A stretch of 64,000 bases of DNA, taken from contig JAKJHU010000030.1 in the NCBI GenBank assembly GCA_022316685.1, forward strand, positions 5,339,058 to 5,403,057, read 5' to 3'. Shown here piece by piece: positions 61,301 to 64,000 of this stretch. Below the pieces are notes generated by a model. It worked only from the letters and a program-made list of their open reading frames with translations, did not search any database and was not told the DNA's origin. Within the stretch, counting starts at the first letter, position 1, and the number at the start of each line of letters is the position of its first letter. The translations under genes were made by a program, and so were the position numbers. The stretch is from Progne subis subis. Its lineage: Eukaryota > Chordata > Aves > Passeriformes > Hirundinidae.

Positions 61301-64000
61301 GGTCAGGAGCAGTTCTCACTGTTTTGCTAAATGTCAGAAAGTCTAGCTCATGCTTGTCACTGGAAAACATCTCTTCAGAAGTGATGATTAGCTTCCACAC
61401 TGACCTGTGCTGGTTGTTGGAGGAAAATCTCTCACTCTGAAATACCCTTGACCTTGTACAAGAATGGCAGGCAACAAGAAACTGGGCTAGTTCTATCTAC
61501 GCTTCACCTCTCCTTGCATACAGAATCCTAGGTTGCCACCTTCTCTGAAAATGCCTCTTAGCAGTAGATTAATATTATGGGGAAGTAAAGAATTAAATTA
61601 CCTACTTCAGTTTGAAGACGGACAAAATGTTTTCTCAAAATGTATATTCAGCTCTGGGATTTCCACCTTGATTTCTTCAACCTTGCACAGCAAGCAACCT
61701 TGCACACATTCTTTAGACAAGACCTTCATCATAGAGTGAGCATGGGTTTAGGACACATCCTCACAGACCCATTTTCTCCCTGGTTTTTGGCCAGGTACAA
61801 GCCTTTCCCACTCCCCTGAGAATTTCCTCTGATGCAACAACAACTCAATGCGCTGTTATAATTACGTAGTTTGAATTCTTTCCAGTGTTATTGGGAGCTT
61901 CCATTTATCTTCAGGTACCACTCTCCCTTGGGCATGCCAAAATGCCGGCCAGAAAATAAACATTTTCTGGCTGTCCAGAAAATAAACATTTCAAATAATT
62001 ATTCTGATCATTTTACACAACTTGACCAACCATTGCAAGGAAACACTCTCTGCCTTTTGTCACAGCTGGGTTCAAAATCGTGCGTGTGCTGTTTTAGCCC
62101 TGCTACATTGCATCCAGCCATAAGCACTGCCAATCACAGTTCACACTAAGACATGCAGGAGAATGATGCCACCAGCGATGCAGCAAGCCCAGGCTTGGAA
62201 CAGGAAGGACAGCCCCTGCTCCTGCTGCTGGAGAGCAGCACAACTGAGCCTCATCATCTGCCCTTCATGTCAGCAGACACCAGGAAAGATTGTTACTGCA
62301 AACGGCAGGGTGCTGCTGGGAACAGGGGCTGGACCTCTCCGAAAAGTCTGTTCTATGCTACCAACCTCTTCCACATCACAGATTCGCCAGGTGCTTGTTG
62401 CTTGCTGCACTTCACTGGGTGCTTTGGCACTCAAAAAGAGAGCAGCAACAACCAACAGTGTGAAGACAAAACTGCGGTATGTATCTGCCAGAGATGAAGC
62501 TCAGTCTTGCAAAATATTGAGTATCTGTAATTCATGGAAGTTCATCATCTCCTTTCAAGGATGTAATAAATCACAAGTACTTAACTAGACAAATCCAATG
62601 TGTTAGCTGGTGTCCCAGCTGGTGGTCTCCCATTTACCTTAAATGATGTTCTGAATATATTGCCCTGTTCTAGCACGGCAACTTATTATTCTGATGCTGA
62701 AAACTGCATGTGGGAATTTAAGCCTTTAATCAAACTAGAGTACTTTTCCCAAACATTGCCTGAAAAATCTGATTCCAAGTGTAGGGATAGGAACCACAGG
62801 AAGAAAACATTTTTGTCAACAGCCTGTTTACACACAGGTTTCTCCAAGAGTTGCACTCAGATGACAAAAACAGGTGAAGTTTCAGAGAGAGAAGCACAGT
62901 GTGTCAGCAGATGATTGGAGCTGAAGTTCCAGAAAGGATACACAGATGTGATGTCTGTGTCAAAGAAAGGGTGATGTTTCCCACCACCTCCAGCTGTGTC
63001 CCCTAGCAGTTGCCAGTAGAGACTTGGCCTGTCCCACCAGCAGATAGGGTGAACCCAAGATAGAGTTCACAAATACATCAGAGAAAAACAAAATCCCACC
63101 CCATGAAGAGGCTTGAGGCCCATAAGAACAGCTTAAACCACCTCTGCATGGTACAGGCATATAACCAAGTAGCCAGTTTAGACAGGGTGAAAGCCTGGCT
63201 AGTAAAGAGAAAGACTATTTCTCACTACACACTAAATCTCTGTGGTTAAAAGCTTATGAGACAATTTACAGGTCTCTGGCTCCAAAAAAGCTGCAGATTT
63301 GATATGTAAAAAAACTCTGCCGGTCTGTAGCACTCTGATTCCTATGAACTAATGCCTGTCATTAAGGAACAAAAGGCCCCCAGACTACAGTTTTCACAAT
63401 TCTTTGTTGATTTAATAAAGAAATAAATGGGTTTGGTAGGTGCCTTAGGAAGCAGGGCTGAATGATGGAGTGACACTTCCTGTGGATTAACAAGAATGTC
63501 ACTCAAAGGAGAAGTGCAGTAAGATGTGGAATACATTGTTTTTCACTCCTTCCCATCATCTTTCACTCCTGATCACACGTCACACAGAAAGAGGATCCCC
63601 AATGTTCACAATCTAAACCTGATTGTTCAGGCCATGCATCAGAGTGATCCTGCTGTACTGAAGAGACAGGGATGGCTGCCAGGCAAGCTTCCTGCTGGGA
63701 TATAGAGAGAGCTCATCTCCAGCCTGGTTTGTCTCAGCGTCACAGAGAGAGCGGAGAGGCGGCACATTGCCCCTCCAGACCGAGATTCCTCCACCCCTGC
63801 TCTGAGAGACCGGGCAGATGCTCTGCTCTTCCCAAAAAACACTCGTCACTTTTCTTCCCAGCTGGACAACACGCCATATGAAGTGACCATAGAGAATGAA
63901 CTTGTAGAGGCTTCTGCTGCTTAAAAATAGTGCAAACTCAGGCAGATATGCTCTCTGCTGTTTGACTTCCTGGCATGTAATTTTCTTTTGTTTGAACTGT
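58374..64000. other. Long stretch without recognised genes
   Basis: Mostly AT-rich unique sequence. A 17-base unit is repeated at 61949 and 61975. Open frames of up to about 140 codons (59040-59459 and 62163-62588, both +) overlap frames on the other strand and have no recognised domain. No CR1 or LTR was recognised. Confidence 0.5.

Overview
The window looks like gene-poor nuclear DNA from a bird, most likely a songbird. The basis is several CR1-type LINE relics with the avian 3' end (short copies of an ATTCTGTG-like octamer), several LTR relics of bird endogenous retroviruses, short TA/CA microsatellites, and large stretches of AT-rich sequence without recognisable exons. The species call is inference. 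No complete host protein-coding gene, tRNA or rRNA gene could be recognised. Apart from a tandem-repeat artefact at 37.3-38.7 kb, the longest open frames are about 200 codons; the only one with recognisable domains belongs to a decayed CR1 element.

Layout: 1-14.2 kb is unique sequence with two compound TA/CA microsatellites (4.5 and 5.1 kb), a CpG-rich patch at 3.0-3.2 kb and a pyrimidine tract at 7.0 kb. 14.2-16.2 kb is a cluster of degenerate CR1 pieces, all on the + strand, holding an (ATGG)n array. 18.9-25.6 kb holds three LTRs on the minus strand: a solo LTR with a candidate 6-bp target duplication (18,898-19,543), a different LTR with TG...CA ends (19,691-20,197), and a second copy of the first family (24,985-25,627) still joined to a primer-binding-site-like leader. 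28.7 kb has a small CpG-dense patch. 32.6-36.1 kb has two more LTR relics and two CR1 3' ends. 37.46-38.47 kb is a 1-kb GC-rich minisatellite with units in multiples of three bases, which makes open frames in all six frames. 44.0 kb is another CR1 3' end. 46.2-46.5 kb is CpG-rich and unexplained. 49.8-50.2 kb and 52.9-53.4 kb look like candidate conserved noncoding elements. 51.2 kb is a CCCCTT array. 54.5-57.25 kb is a 2.7-kb 5'-truncated, frameshifted CR1 on the minus strand with endonuclease and reverse transcriptase motifs. 57.9-58.4 kb is an LTR related to the one at 35.5 kb. From there to 64 kb nothing but unique sequence was recognised.

There is no operon-like or pathway organisation. 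All five main LTR relics lie on the minus strand, which would fit the window being intronic to a + strand gene, since retroviral LTRs in introns are usually kept antisense; this is inference from few elements. No clear undescribed system was found. The most unusual items are the six-frame-open minisatellite, the triplicated primer-binding-site-like leader, the pair of related TATA-bearing LTR relics, and the isolated CpG-rich patches.
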